Source: Cristatella mucedo (lineage: Eukaryota > Bryozoa > Phylactolaemata > Cristatellidae). From it: a DNA stretch of 55,000 nucleotides. Shown here piece after piece: positions 1 through 11,948 of this stretch. Location: assembly GCA_009760855.2 (NCBI GenBank), contig WPIO01000011.1, positions 2,692,501 to 2,747,500 on the forward strand, read 5' to 3'. Positions within the stretch are counted from its first letter, which is position 1. Each line of letters opens with the position of its first letter. Below the pieces are notes generated by a model. It was not told the origin of the DNA, did no database searches, and saw nothing but the letters and a program-made list of their open reading frames with translations. The translations under genes were made by a program, and so were the position numbers.

Positions 1-765
1 CCCAGGCTCGGTCTACACAGGGCCTGTTATCGTCATTTTTTAAGGAGTAAATAGTATTTTAAGAGAGTTTACGGAGGTCACTCTTTTCAGACCGGTCGCC
101 TATAGGGGCCCCTGCGCCGCACTGGAGCGCCTCGGGCTCTTCAAATCGGGGCAATCGGCCCCGATGTTTATACGGATCGATCTACGAAGGCCTTTTGAAA
201 ATAATAATTCCTAGATGGGCTGTAGGGTCTTTCTTCTCTTTAGAGGACCTTTTAAGAGGCTTCCGGGAGGCGTCTTTTTCTTGAGAACTAGTCATGCATT
301 TTCAATATGGATACGACGAGATCTGTACGCACAGAGAGGCTGGACGCGTCGTCTTAACGGAACTTCATCGGCCTGAGACGAAGTTCCGCTTTAAGAAGCA
401 TCTGCTCCAGTTTTTCACCCGAAAATTCGTGCGAAATTAATTCGGAGGAATGCGTAAGCCGAAGTACACCTAAGCAGGCCGAGCTCAGAGTGTCAGCGGA
501 GGGTGGTGACACGCCGTCTCACCACGCGTCTCCCTCCGCAGGCGGCCGCCGCGCCTAGCTGGAAATCGTGGTGACGTCATGCAGCGCCCCCCCCCCCGTC
601 GCGAGACGCTCTAGCTCAGCCTCGATCTCTTTGAGTTAATCTTGGGTTTTGTGTGGGTGGTTCGGAGTAATTGTTTCGCCTAACAGAAACTGATTGCAGT
701 CTACGTCTCCAGCCCGCCTATGCGAGGCGTGGGAAGGGGGGTAGTCAACTCTGCTACTTAATAAT
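1..765. other. No gene recognised; possible LINE C-terminal scrap
   Basis: Mixed-composition DNA. Near 365-450 the plus strand reads a short FRFKKHLLQFF-like stretch followed by a stop, which resembles the C-terminus of the L2-type LINE proteins elsewhere in the window, but it is too short to be sure. A C homopolymer lies at about 588-597. Confidence 0.3.
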
Positions 766-830
766 AATAATAATACACTTGATAAAGCGCCCTTAGAGAA
801 CTAGATCTCTTTCTAGGCGCTTAAGTTTAC
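766..830 (-). repeat. LINE A-type 3' tail (stem-loop plus ATT repeat)
   Basis: Read on the minus strand: a decayed AAGCGCCTAG arm, AGATCTAGTTCTCT centre, GGGCGCTTTATC arm and then an (ATT)n tail. The same layout ends the other family A copies. No coding part is attached. Confidence 0.7.
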
Positions 831-1029
831 ACACGACAATAGCTAACGCGCCTGTCTATGCGGAGGGGGCTAGCTATCGTCAGTCAACTCAGTCTGGCTT
901 ACAGGTCACGCTGCACTAGCTATCGCCAGCCTCGCGGCCTTTGACCTTCTTGCTTTCCCTGTGCGCCCTCTTGTATCGCCCACTCATCGTCATCGTCATC
1001 TAATCGTTTTGCCGTCTCGCGCAGTAAAT

Positions 1030-1415
1030 GTTTGATGGTTCCACAATCGAGCCTTCAGCTCGTGCGCACCGGAAGTCTAGAACTCGCTTCCGGCTACGAT
1101 CGCTAACTGCAATGACCTTCCATCGTGTAAGTCCCAGCTGCTCCGATCAGATTTCCTTTCTAGAAACATGTGAACGTGTCTTTTTTTGTTAGCTTTGGTG
1201 TGCGTGCCAACATGCGTATGGGTGCATGATTCAGTGTTCGCTACTACCCAGAGGTTTGACTAACAGGTGGCCTTGACTGTGGTCTTTCCCGCCTGTTTTA
1301 GCGTGATGGCCTAAGCAAGATACTTGTTATCTTTTACATGCTTGATGCCGTACATGACACTCATAGTTTTTTATTGGTTCTCTTGAAGCGAGTCACAAAG
1401 CTTGTGGGTAGATCT
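1030..1415 (+). repeat. LINE D fragment, C-terminal coding end plus 3' UTR
   Basis: Aligns by eye with 37300-37640: both read CGAGCCTTC.G.TCGT, then a GGAAGTCT / CTCGCTTCCGGCTA stretch, and share the downstream GGTGGCCTTG and GATGGCCTAAG stretches. In the second copy this is the L2-like FGSY-WNS C-terminal motif. Here the reading frame is broken. Confidence 0.6.
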
Positions 1416-1814
1416 CTCAGATCTACATTTACGACGACATGTTATGTCATCTACATCAACATCGACATCTACATGTAATGCGACGTATTATTAATACTAT
1501 TATCAAACTTGGTATGTTGTTAATAATCTTGCTTCTGATTTTCGAGTTTTCGTGAGTTCCCGATGACGGCGTTGTATATTCTCTTCCCTATTGCACCGCG
1601 ACATATTTCTATGCGTTAATCTGTGCTATTTAAAACCTAATGTCGGTTCAACTACACATTCTTTTATAACTCGACACTTAAGGAGGACGTCGGAAGGACA
1701 ACCTAGATCTCAGCACAGCCGGTGGATTAAGACTTGAATGCAGATCATGAATCAGGGAGGCTTTCTGCGAACCAACTGCGGGTCACCGCTTCTTTGCGGC
1801 CGCGAAACAAAACA

Positions 1815-1990
1815 ATTTATATTGACGGATTTAACAGCCTCATTTTTATAGTGGCAGAAGAGTCTTAACTTCTGTCACTGCCGCTAGCAGTCGGCAATAC
1901 AGGATCGCTCACTGTAGGATTCGAACCCACGATCTGGGTCGTAAAGAGCGAGAACCGTACCGTACCTCCTGGACGATCACGGCCCATAGC
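1815..1990 (-). repeat. tRNA-derived SINE (family S), copy 1
   Basis: On the minus strand: GGGCCGTGAT head, an A-box-like region, then GGTCGTAAAG-type arm, GTGGGTTCGAATCC (a perfect RNA polymerase III B box), GCGATCCTGTATTGCC and a body with GTTAAGACTCTTCTGCCAC. The same order of parts recurs near 6230-6396, 35100-35290 and 37790-37930, which identifies a dispersed family and not a real tRNA gene. Confidence 0.7.
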
Positions 1991-2149
1991 CCAAACGACT
2001 CACTTTGGGTTCATGACTTAAATGGTAGCACTTGTCGAGGCTGGACATGCTTGCCCATCTGATTTAACGACGTTCGAAAAGAAACCAAAGAATCCGCCTA
2101 TTCCTCAGTCCGGCGTTTGCTCTGTCTCGTCTGATTTCTTCTTTTTGTG

Positions 2150-3660
2150 CTTACGATGTGCTGCGACACGATACGCCAGACCAATTGAAGCGCTCGATGG
2201 CAGATCGGCGCGCCGCGCTTCGTCGAGCCTCGTCTTCGCACGCGCTTCGCGAGCCGGCACGCGCGTGCCACGCGCGCCGATCTGCCATCGAGCGCTTCAA
2301 TTGGTCTGGCGTCGGCGGCGTTGGCGGAGGCGGCAGCGGTGCGTCGAAGTCGTAGGATCCGCTCTTTGACGCCGGACCCGCCACCGCCGCTGCGTCGTCG
2401 CTAGCTTTTTGAAAAACCGAGGACGACTGGCTGATGAGCGAGATCTTTCAAGCTAAACGCGCTTAACGGGCAGCCAAGTTCGCACTCTTGCCGGCGGCGT
2501 CGGACGGCACGCAGGCGATACGTGACGGAGAGCGACGCACATGCCGGTACGTCGACCCGGCGCACGCACTGCCTATCGCTCTTCGCGCGAGGCAGAGTTG
2601 CTGGCGCGATGGCTGCGCAATGTTTACGCTGCACGCACCTGCCGAGATACAGTCTGTCACCCCCGCCGCCACCGCCGTCGCCGAAGCCGCACAGCAACCG
2701 CAGCAGCGACGGTGGATAAGCGAGCGTGCCCGGCGGCGGCGACGCTATCGCACGCAGCTCTTGACGGTACGCTCTGACGATGCGCTCTGACGATAGCGCC
2801 GCGCCAGCCGCTCGTGCCGAGCCTGAGCGTGGCGGCGAGTCCGGCGGCAGCGGCGGCGGCGGCGGCGGCGGCGGCGATCGGCCTTAAGCAGCAGAGGGCC
2901 AACTTGCGCCACGCCGCTCGGCCACTCTTTAGGGTCGCAAGAGAAAAACGAATAGCTCATTTGTATAGCGCCCGAAAGAGAACTTCATCTCTATTCGACA
3001 TCGGCCCAAGCAGCGCCGAGCGTCAGCCGAGATCGCTTCTTCGGTCGCTTTTCGCGAAAAACAAAGACCGGCTTGGCTCGCTCGCTCGTCGAGCCGCGAG
3101 GACGTCGCGCTCGGCTTCCGCCGCCGCCGCCGCCGCAGCGTAGCTAAAAGTACCGCTGCGCGCCTCCCGTCCGTTCGCTCCTATCGGGGCAATTCTCGCA
3201 CGCCCGCGCTCGCTGGCGAGCCCGAGCTGGCGGTGGAGCGTCCGCTTCGTCGCGATCCTGCTGGCATCCGGCTTGCCCTCTTGGGCACGCGAGGTCACCC
3301 CCCCCCCTGACCGGCCTGGGCAATGGAGCGGCAGACGAGAAACGCTGGCGGACGGCCCCGCACTGCTGGGCGCGGCGTGGTGCAAGCGGAAGCCGCCTCG
3401 CCGCGCGGACCCGGGCGAGAGAGCGCCGGGCTAGGCGGGGCTTGCGGCGGCGGAGCATGCGACGCGACCCTGCTAGAAAAGCCGGCGGGTCTCCGGACAT
3501 CCGTCCGCCTTCGGTTGGCGCGAGAGCTCGGACTCGGACTCGGTACCTCCGCTCAGCGTTCGCGCTCACCGCTGCCCCGGCTGCTACTTCCGGCCGGCGG
3601 CTCTCGCCTCGATCAGCCAGAGCGTCTCGAACGGCGGATGCGGGTCGTCGCTAAATGACC
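2150..3660. other. CpG-dense GC-rich block, no recognisable protein
   Basis: Very rich in CG and GCC/CGG triplets (for example about 2840-2876 and 3118-3140). Many overlapping frames stay open on both strands, giving Arg/Ala-rich low-complexity translations typical of GC-rich non-coding DNA. Could be a CpG-island promoter and first exon of an unseen gene, but no start, splice or domain signal decides it. Confidence 0.45.
2173..2312. repeat. Perfect 41-bp inverted repeat with 58-bp loop
   Basis: The arm at 2173-2213 (begins ACGCCAGACCAATTGAAGCG) is the exact reverse complement of 2272-2312 (ends CGCTTCAATTGGTCTGGCGT). The loop is itself GC-rich and contains the small palindrome GGCACGCGCGTGCC. 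A transcript would fold to a very stable hairpin. Confidence 0.95.
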
Positions 3661-3679
3661 GCGAACTCGGTCATTTAGC
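3650..3679. repeat. Perfect 11-bp hairpin
   Basis: GCTAAATGACC, 8-nt loop GCGAACTC, GGTCATTTAGC. It sits at the right border of the GC-rich block. No U run follows it, so it is not a typical intrinsic terminator. Confidence 0.85.
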
Positions 3680-4954
3680 CATGCGCTAAAAGTCAGCCGG
3701 GCAACACGGGACCGCAGGCCGTCGTGGTTATCCGTTTCGCAGACCTCGAGACGTCGAGATTCGCGGGCCGCTGCTAATCATCTTGCCAATTCGTATGCTG
3801 TGCGCTTCTAGTACCTTCTCTGCCAAAGAGCGCCCCTCATTGTAATCCAAAGCTCCCCCTTAAATTTACGGCATCTAGCCGATAGGCCACTTGAACGCAA
3901 TTGCTAAAATATAAAAGCGGCGACCATTTTGCGCCTCGTACGAGTCCCTAATTTCATTTTTCTTACCTGGGGAGCATTTGGAGAAAGATCGCCATCGCGG
4001 GGCCTCGTAGAAGTGTACGTGCTTGATAGCGGTTAAGAACATCGTCGATTGAGGAAGTTGACACTTCGGATTATTGATCTGTGATTTGACTAGTTCTCTA
4101 TAAAACGTCGCCTCGTCCTAATGGGTTATTACGAACTATAGCGATCCTAAAATGCGAAGCATATTCATACTCATTCAGACTCATTCAACAGACTCATTCA
4201 TGTGTGGTGGACAATTAGCTGCGACTTTTTGGCAGCCTTTTCAAGTTTACATTTCGTATTCTTGGCTTTCTTTATTATATATATTATATATATATAATAT
4301 ATATATATTATTATATTATATTATATATATATATTATATATATTCTTTATACATTAGCCGTTAACCAACGGGCATCTTCGCGGGGACGTATCTGTTGTTT
4401 AGTGCGATTGCACACTCAGCTAGAAATTTGGCAAGCGTCGTGTTGTAGTAATGCAACGAGGAGTTAAGCTTGGTAGATGGAACGAGAAGACGAGCAGAAG
4501 ACTCGCGTCTTGCTGCGAGAAACATCTACGCCAAGAGATCTTTCAAGTTTCTTGACTCGCATGTAACTTGGGATTCTGAAAGAGAAACGCGTTCGGGAAA
4601 ATCTGAATGCACCAATGATCAGATGCGCTCAAGATGGGTTCAGATTATGAGTCGATAGGATAATAATGCCGCGTGAGAAAATTCGGTCTTTTACGTACGT
4701 AGGCCTTTTGCGTACGTGAGTAGAGGCGAGTAGCGAGCGCGAGCGCGGATAACTCTATATATATCTATAGAATAGATTCGGAAACAAAAACGGCTGGCGA
4801 AAACGTCGGATCGGATGGAAAGGCAAAGTGTATATTGAAATCACAAAGGATAATGAAATGGGCGATTTCTGGTGTAATGAGCCGCTAGACGGTCAGAAAA
4901 TTTAGAGAGGAAGCTGGGTGCTTGCCCAATCGACGATAAATTACCGCCGCCGTC
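3680..4954. other. Intergenic stretch with TA microsatellite, no gene
   Basis: Nothing recognisable apart from an imperfect TA/TATTA microsatellite at about 4271-4345. Short open frames here show no known domain. Confidence 0.6.
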
Positions 4955-4998
4955 GGCCACTTACCATTAGCCACTTACCAATCGGTCATTTACCATTG
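4955..4998. repeat. Three short tandem copies of a 14-15 bp motif
   Basis: GGCCACTTACCATTA, GCCACTTACCAATC and GGTCATTTACCATTG follow each other head to tail. Diverged but clearly the same unit. Confidence 0.7.
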
Positions 4999-5821
4999 GC
5001 CCGGACAGCGAAGCAGAGATGCAAGAGGTTCTTTTTGCAGGAGTCGAGTGAGGTTTGAGACCGAAGAAGTTGGGGGCGAAAACTCCGTCATCAGTTTGCA
5101 AAGATTTCCCGGGGAAAGGGGGAGTAGAATCCTGGGAGAGGGGTAGCATCGGTGATGGCCGATCGGGGAAAGCAATTCTTCGACTTCAGCCGAGTCCCTG
5201 AAACAGCGACTACGCCAATGTCGGTAAGTACACCAAGCACGAGCACGTCGTGTAAGCGGCGCCATTTAGAGGAGAATGTGGCCTCCGCCGGCGCGTCTTT
5301 TTTCTCGCGAACATCGTAATCCTCGTAAGAGGAAAAATGCGTGGATTGTCGAGTAGATTTTGCACCCCCCACCGTTCAATCGACGACCACGTTCTCTTTC
5401 AGAGCGCGAGCGGATGTCCGCGGAGCTGCGCGTCTACGGCAAACGACCGCCTTTGTTTCCGGCTCATTTCTACTGAGCATCAAATGCCAGCACCGTTTCT
5501 CGCGTGAGTCGCAAGCCCTATTTCAAATCCTCAAATCGATCATCTTCTCAGTGGCCAGTGTACACGAAAAGCTCACGCGGAGTGCGCCGTCTGCGCCACT
5601 GAGAGGTACGCACCTGGTCCGCACGACCGATTTTCGTAAATGCGCTCTCGGGCCCTAAGTTTAAGCCTCGCCGTCTCTCTAAGATGCACTTTATTAATGG
5701 CGACAAGCTCGCTAATGCCGGCAGCAGAGCTTGCATCTGCGGAATAAAGAGGGACTCTGCGGCTATCTGTCGCGGTCGCTCACTCACTAGTAACACATAG
5801 GAAGTCTAGGATGCAGGGGCT

Positions 5822-5973
5822 GCGGCGGCGGCGGCGGCGGTGGCGGAAGGAAAGGGCGGCGGATGGAAAGGACGGCTGAAGCAAAGGACGGCGGAAGCAA
5901 AATATGGCGGAAGGAATGGACGGCGGAAGGAAAGGGCGGCGGAAGGAAAGGGCGGCGGAAGACGGCGTGCGGA
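5822..5973. repeat. Purine-rich GGCGGAAGGAAAG minisatellite
   Basis: Begins with a GCG triplet run, then about nine imperfect copies of a GGCGGAAGGAAAG-type unit (variants GGCGGATGGAAAG, GGCGGAAGCAAA). Strong purine/pyrimidine strand asymmetry. Open frames over it are repeat translations, not genes. Confidence 0.85.
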
Positions 5974-6230
5974 AGACGCTGACGGTGGAAGATGCCGTTG
6001 GAAGACGCTGCGGCAACTAACGAAGTACTGACGACAGCATAGCTCAGCGTGCTGGGAAGATCGACTTGCGTCGCCACCGGTTCTCGCTCTACGCTTCTGA
6101 AACGTTCGCCGCGCCGTAATGCGACTCCGAACGAGGCGAACCTTCTCGCCTCGACCGCGTGCCAACACACCCCTCACTCGGGCGAGCGTCGCCCGCGGTC
6201 ACTCGGGAAAAAATGCTAGCTGATTTCTAA

Positions 6231-6396
6231 CTCAGCCTCTTTGTGTGTAAAGCGGCACAGGGGCCTTAAAGGCTGTTACCACCGCTTGCAACGTCAATAA
6301 AGGATCGCCCACTGCAGGACTCGAAGCCACGACCTCGAGGGGGGGCTGAGGTCGTGACGAGCAACCGCCTTACCCAGGTAGCGTGCCATCACGGCT
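6231..6396 (-). repeat. tRNA-derived SINE (family S), copy 2
   Basis: On the minus strand: AGCCGTGATGGCACGCTACC, GGTAAGGCGG, GTCGTGGCTTCGAGTCC (B box), TGCAGTGGGCGATCC and body elements TTAAGGCCCCTGTGCCGC and GAGGCTGAG matching copy 1. A G run interrupts the tRNA-like head. Confidence 0.7.
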
Positions 6397-6762
6397 CACC
6401 GCTACCGAGGCCGCAGCCCACGCACACTGAGCAGGTAGCGGCCCACGCTGAGCTGACGAAAGCCTGGCCCGGTTGAGACGGGGGCGGACTGTCAATGACC
6501 AGCTAACGCGAGCCAAACGAACAAAATTGGTCATTTATCAGTTTGACCGCTTGGCTGGCGTCAGTTGGCAGACGATCGCCTCGGGGGCTGTGTCAGAAGG
6601 AGCTGTGAGTCGGCGCGTTGCGTGTATTTAGCTCGCGAGCAGAGATGACTGCAGAAATACGAGAGAGATACAACTAAGAAAGACAAAGAGAGAGTTGGAG
6701 CGATAAATAGATTGACAGGTTCTCTGCAGTTTTATAAATGCCTCTCCTGTATATCCAGACTA

Positions 6763-6843
6763 CAATATATATATATATATATATATATAGAACTGTATAT
6801 GTATATGTAGTACAAGCGTTAAATGTATATATATATACACATA

Positions 6844-6875
<32 letters not shown>

Positions 6876-6878
6876 CCA
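6763..6878. repeat. TA microsatellites
   Basis: Two blocks of TA repeat (about 6763-6788 and 6826-6878) separated by a short TATGTATATG-rich spacer. Frames across it are repeat translations. Confidence 0.9.
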
Positions 6879-7039
6879 CATGTATATACAAATTTAGTGT
6901 TTATTAGAAAATGCGAAGCCTCAAAATGGGTTGTTGTGTCTTCTGCACGCAACTCGGGTGTACCAAAAGGTACGTTTTCTAGATGGCATCTAGATCTGTT
7001 CCAAAGCCGAGTAATTCCAGTTAAATACCCTTAAAAAAT

Positions 7040-7500
7040 TAGGTCCAGCTTATACAAGGGCACCACAGCCAACCAAGCTGGTCTATTCATTTGTGACAGC
7101 CCGGCTGACTTACGTAACTCATTACTAGCAGGTCTGTCTACTAGTGACGTAAGACACTTGCAGTTGGTGCAAAACCCTGCGGCTGATTTGTATGTCGTGA
7201 AAGTTGAAACTGTCGCATCCTGCCCGCTTCTCACCGACCTGAATTTTGAATTTTGGTCGAACAGCAGCGCATCGACCTGAAGGTTCAGTCACTCACTTGC
7301 ATGTCCCACGATTCCCTTCCTCGGGCCTACTCACCCGAAATACTTTCTAATCAGGCTTCGCATTGTACCGCCCGCCATTCTGATTAAACTTGTTTAGCCT
7401 TTCTGTTAATCAGCCTCAAATCCTGAGGACACCGCGACCTCAGTTCGTGTGCTCCCAAACGGCCGCCTGAAACTTACTCTCGAATGACGTCATGACGCCA
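7040..7500 (+). pseudogene. LINE A fragment, C-terminal part of the ORF2 protein
   Basis: Decayed frames spell pieces of the L2-type post-RT region: LVYSFVTARLTY, then CSWCKTL (for LQLVQNSA), then HPARFSPT (for LLTDLHW), then the SLT-type stretch. Same order as 16590-17030. 5'-truncated and with several frameshifts. Confidence 0.65.
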
Positions 7501-7554
7501 GTGACTTCACAATGTTTAAAAAGAAGCAAAAACCTATCTATCTAGACACAAATT

Positions 7555-7612
7555 TATAAATATATATATATAGCATATATATATATATATAGCATATATA
7601 TATATATATACA
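7555..7612. repeat. TA microsatellite
   Basis: TATATA runs broken by two TAGCATATA interruptions. Flanking 7500-7880 holds no gene that can be supported. Confidence 0.9.
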
Positions 7613-8540
7613 ATCTCTTTCTTTGTCCATATATAAATATATATTAAAGATGTATTAAAATATTTAATGTTAGCGTTCGCGTTAATTATTCAAATAACTA
7701 TATATATTTATAGAGAAAGAGACAGAGACAGACAGAGTCAGAGAGAAATTTGATGAGTGAAGGACGCATCCAGTAGAAGGGGTAGGAAAATAAGAAAAGG
7801 AAGAGAGGTCTGGGGCTGCTGCGCTCAGCACGTCCCTGCAGCCTGTGGCTAGCATGCTAGCATGCTCTGCCCGAGAGCTGAGGCAGGTGAAAATCTGAGC
7901 GCGCGGGCGATTTGATTTCAACGCTTGCACCACTCTCTTTGCTGCTTCTGCGTAGCACGTCGCTCTCGCCTTGGCGCCTTGATGCTCGGCAGCCGATTGC
8001 ATTGATGAGCAGATTGCAGCCACTCGAACACGGAGCCAAGCCGGCCCGGCTCAAACGAGCCGACATCCGCCTCCGCACTGTCCGCCGCCGGCGCCCGATC
8101 GCACCGCTTCGTCACGACTTGCTGGCGCGCTGCGCAAAAACGCCGCTGCGCCATCTTGAAGCGGCGGCAGCAGCAGCAGCAGCAGTGAACCCGAAAGATT
8201 CCGCGGCCGGCGAGCCAAGCTAGAGAGCTCCGAGAGCGACGGACGCGAGGCGACGGGCACCGACCTTCCTTCCCCAGCGGTAGGCCTGAGCCGCAAATGA
8301 CGCTGGCACGAAGCGCGGCTTCGTTGGGCTTCGCTCACCGCGGCTTCGTTGGGCTTCGAGCTGTGCTCCACGTCTGCTGAGAAGGCGGCCCCTTGGCAAG
8401 AGAGCTGCGCGATCCGAGCCGGTCAACCGATGGCTCGTTTGGTCGAAACGCTGCCTCGCTGCCGCCGCCGATCGCCGGCGATACGTCCTGCCCTGACAGA
8501 TGGACACCGGCTCTACGTCCGACTCCCGAGAAAAGACGGC

Positions 8541-8578
8541 CTATATATATATATATATATATATACATATATATATAC

Positions 8579-8622
<44 letters not shown>
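8541..8622. repeat. TA microsatellite
   Basis: TA repeat with CATATA interruptions inside an otherwise GC-rich block. Confidence 0.9.
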
Positions 8623-8625
<3 letters not shown>

Positions 8626-8945
8626 AATATGCACACGTTCACCTAGAGCGCCCTCTGGGGGCGATCGTCGTCGGGTGCGGCCGTTCTCACGCCGAGCTAT
8701 GCGTCGAGTGAGCGTCGCGCTAGTTTTATTAAAGGTTTCCGCTTGTGGCTGCTATCTGCCACGAAGCTGCAATATCGCTGCGCCGCGTGGCTGGGTAAAC
8801 AGCCGGCTTCGAGGGCCTTTTTTGAGCTTGGCGGCGCGTGCTCGCCTCCTCGGACGTCTGAGCGGCAGAACGCAGATAACGAACCGTAACTTGCTCGCAT
8901 TCCGCCGCTGCCGCCGCCGCCGACACCGGCTGAGCCGGAAGGCAT

Positions 8946-8977
<32 letters not shown>

Positions 8978-9240
8978 GAGCTCAGCCGGCGTCTACGCGC
9001 GTCTTGCGTTCGAGTCCTCCGTAGCTGCGTGACAGCGAGTCCTTCGGCTGCGTTGGAGTCGTGTCGCCAGACTAGGCATCCTAGGAGCAGCAAAGTCGTG
9101 AGAGATGCATGTATTTACCTGTTGAACCCTCGAATGCCGGAGGAGGCAATCTGTTGCCCAGCTGCTACAGGGCGAGTCCTCGAGTTGAGAGATAAGCGCC
9201 CGAGATCGAAAGACACTCAATGCCGACGCCTGAGCCTGCA

Positions 9241-9318
9241 CCGGCCGCCGCCGGGACGCCGCCGCCGGGACGCCGCCGCCGCCGGGACGCCGCCGCCGCC
9301 GGGACGCCGCCGCCGGCC
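9241..9318. repeat. GGGACGCCGCCGCC minisatellite
   Basis: Four copies of GGGACGCCGCCGCC(GCC), starting near 9253, 9268, 9284 and 9301; unit length 15-18 bp by gain or loss of one GCC triplet. Confidence 0.9.
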
Positions 9319-10003
9319 GCCTGCGCTGCCTACGCGCCTTCGAGAGCGGCGGAGCCTGCGGAGGCCGGCAGGCTTCGCCGCTCCGCGAACGTCCGTCGTT
9401 GGGAGGACGACGTCGAGGTCGCAGCGAATTCCAGACCCCGAGCCCCCGTCCGCCCCTCCCGTCCCGCTCCCACTCACCCCAGCCGCGCTGGAGATCGCAG
9501 GCGGCAGCGTCGCGCGCAGGTCAGCGCTCGTGCGGCGATCTCCCACGCCAGCCCCGCGCTCTCGCTCCGAGAGTGGCTTCTGCTGAACTTGCGTGGTCGA
9601 GTACGCGCGATCGACCTCGCGAGCTCAGGACGAACCCAGCGCGGCAGCGTCAAGAGCGGCGGCGCGCGCGCCCAACGACAAGTCGGAAAGACGAGTCGGC
9701 GGTTCGCGAATGCTCGCTGGGCGGCGCTGGCGGCGGCGCTAGACGCACTTGTCTGTTTGCACGCGGCTGCGCCGAGCGCGGCGAGGGAGGCCTGGCGCAC
9801 CGCTCAGGGTCGGCGCGGAGGAGCGTGCTCGCTCGTCTAGCGCGCTGCTCGTCGCTAAATACCGTCTACCTGCGCGGGAGAACGTGCGTCGAACGCCGCG
9901 CTGTGCGCGCCGCGCGCCGCGCGCAGCGAGCGAGCGCGGCAGCACGCGCGCGGCCGCGAGCTGGACCGGACGTGGCTCGTTATCGTCGCCGTCCGCTCGA
10001 CTT

Positions 10004-10040
10004 TCGCCGTCCGCTCGGTCGAGCGCCGAGCGGACGGCGA
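10004..10040. repeat. Perfect 15-bp hairpin with 7-nt loop
   Basis: TCGCCGTCCGCTCGG, loop TCGAGCG, CCGAGCGGACGGCGA. A further direct copy of CGCCGTCCGCTCG lies just upstream at about 9988. Confidence 0.9.
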
Positions 10041-10236
10041 GACACTTTTCGGCCGACCGGGCGGAAGAGCGCGAGCCTGGTCTGCCGGGGTCGCGAAGCG
10101 ACGGGGCGGCGACGCGTCGAATCGCCTGCCGCGAGCGGGACTCCGGAGCGAGTTCGGCGAGCGGGAGAGCGGCAGGGCGGTCCCTGTTGCCTCGACGAGA
10201 CGCGCACTTCGTAGGGGGCGGCGCCGGCAGGCGGCG

Positions 10237-10280
10237 CAGCGGAGGCCGAGCGGAGCGCGACCGCCGCTCGGCCTCCGCTG
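10237..10280. repeat. Perfect 17-bp hairpin with 10-nt loop
   Basis: CAGCGGAGGCCGAGCGG at 10237-10253 pairs with CCGCTCGGCCTCCGCTG at 10264-10280. Confidence 0.9.
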
Positions 10281-10550
10281 GACGGAGCGACCTCGGCGTT
10301 CGTGGAGCATTTGCCTGAAGCGCGCGCTATAGCTCCTTCTCCTCGCTGCTGCAGACGACAGCGAGCCGACCCGTTGCCGCTGTCGCAACGGCTTCGCGAA
10401 GGGCAGGACAGCAGTAGTGCATGACGCAGGGCAGGGCGATGCGTCCCCGTTTCCGGCGAGGGCTAATGAGCTGGCGAGCGCAGCCGATCCTCCCTTCCCG
10501 GCACCGTCGGGTGTGCTCGCGGCCGAGCGCCGCCGACTCTATGCCGACGA

Positions 10551-10567
10551 AAGAGAGGAGAGAGAGA

Positions 10568-10658
<91 letters not shown>

Positions 10659-10673
10659 AGAGAGAGGGAGAGA
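10551..10673. repeat. GA microsatellite
   Basis: About 120 bp of (GA)n with a few GGA or AAG interruptions at each end. RERERE-type frames over it are not genes. Confidence 0.95.
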
Positions 10674-11210
10674 TGAACCGCGCTTATCGGTTTGCGGCAG
10701 GTGAACATGTGGCGAACCTCTCAGGCGGCCGAGCGCTATCTTAAGAAGCCGCGCTGGCCGCGGGCCGGCGGTCGGCTCGCTGCGACGGAAGAAGCGAGCG
10801 CGCAACGAACGAGCGCTCGGCGTGGCGACGTGGCGCGCGGTGGCGCGGGGCCCGAGCGAGATAAGGGTCGGGCAACTCGGTGCCTAAGGCGGATCGGTCC
10901 GCCGCAGCAAATGGGGGCCCGCCGCCGCCGCTGTCGTGCCCGCCGCGGCGGCGGCAAGCGGCCTTCTCAGAACGCGTTCGCGGCGAGAGCGGCTGAAGCT
11001 CGCAGTGCGTCGTGCCGTCGCGGCGAGCATCGGTCGAGCCGCCGGAAACGAAGCGCGCGCTCGCTCAGCTGCGAAGCACGCACGCTTCGCGTTCTCTCGG
11101 CTGCGATGCTCGGCTGCGTTGACGCTCGCGGACCATTAAGAAGCCTCCAGAAGGTCTCGAGGGACGCTCTCTCCGCAGCCGCTCTGGCAGCGGGTGTGGA
11201 AGCATTGTGA

Positions 11211-11636
11211 AAGCGCTTCTTAAATGCGTACGTGGCTTAATAGCTTAAAGCAGATGTAAACAGTGCATACAGAGATCTTCACAGATAAGTCTCGGCGGTC
11301 GTTGCCGGGCGGCGGTTGAGGCGCACACACACACACGCGCGCGTCCCCGCATCCCTCCCCCTCCCTAATCCCACGGCAGCACGAAGCCAGCAGTGTCCGC
11401 ACGAAAAGACGGGTACTCGAAGTCACCCTAGAATCGCCGCAACTCGTGCACCGGCCGCGTGCGACCTTTGCGGTTAACCTTTGTCAGTGCTTTCGCGTAA
11501 GCTAATCTTCTGCGTTACACAATGTATGTACTACGACCGCTTTCGTAGCGATACAGCCACGCAGCTTTTCGTCTGTTTTTGTTTGTTTTCGTTTTCGTTT
11601 GTTTTTCTGCTGACCGCGCCAAGTCATGCTCCTTCG
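11211..11636. other. No gene recognised
   Basis: Moderate-GC DNA with a short AC repeat at 11320-11342. No frame with recognisable protein content. Confidence 0.5.
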
Positions 11637-11690
11637 CCGCCGTCGCCGCCGTCGCCGCCGTCGCCGCCGCCGCCGCCGCCGCCGCTTCTG
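11637..11690. repeat. CGC/GTCGCC triplet repeat
   Basis: CCGCCGTCG units passing into pure CGC triplets. Confidence 0.9.
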
Positions 11691-11948
11691 ACGGCTGAGC
11701 AGCTGAATGGGCAACACGCGAGCGCCGGCTGCCCATTCGGACGGCAGAAACCGCATTTATTTCCGGCTCCGTTGGCGCCACCCATCGTCCTGAGCCACCG
11801 TCGGCTCACCTGACGTAAAAGTCACGTGACGAAGGTTCCTCAGTCCCGTGAGCAGAACGGGTCGCCGCCGAAGGGAGCACTTCTCTACTTCTCGCACAGC
11901 GTCGTCGCCGCGGCCCAAGTGTCCCTCGTCGCCGCAAGCTACACGCAC

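Larger units (their letters stand above)
7880..11210. other. Large CpG-dense GC-rich block, no recognisable protein
   Basis: About 3.3 kb of CG-rich DNA with CAG/GCC/CGG triplet runs (8163-8186, 8946-8976), a minisatellite, two perfect hairpins and a GA microsatellite. Long open frames occur on both strands at once (Arg, Ala, Pro and Gly-rich), which is expected from GC content. No domain, signal peptide or convincing exon was found. May be a promoter region for unseen transcripts. Confidence 0.5.

Noticed and set aside
8393-10214. Long open frames (about 200-400 codons) in the GC-rich block
   Set aside because: Overlapping frames stay open on both strands, translate to Arg/Ala/Pro runs and pass through a TA microsatellite and a minisatellite. 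No domain or splice pattern.
10417-10744. RERERE-type proteins
   Set aside because: Translation of the GA microsatellite.
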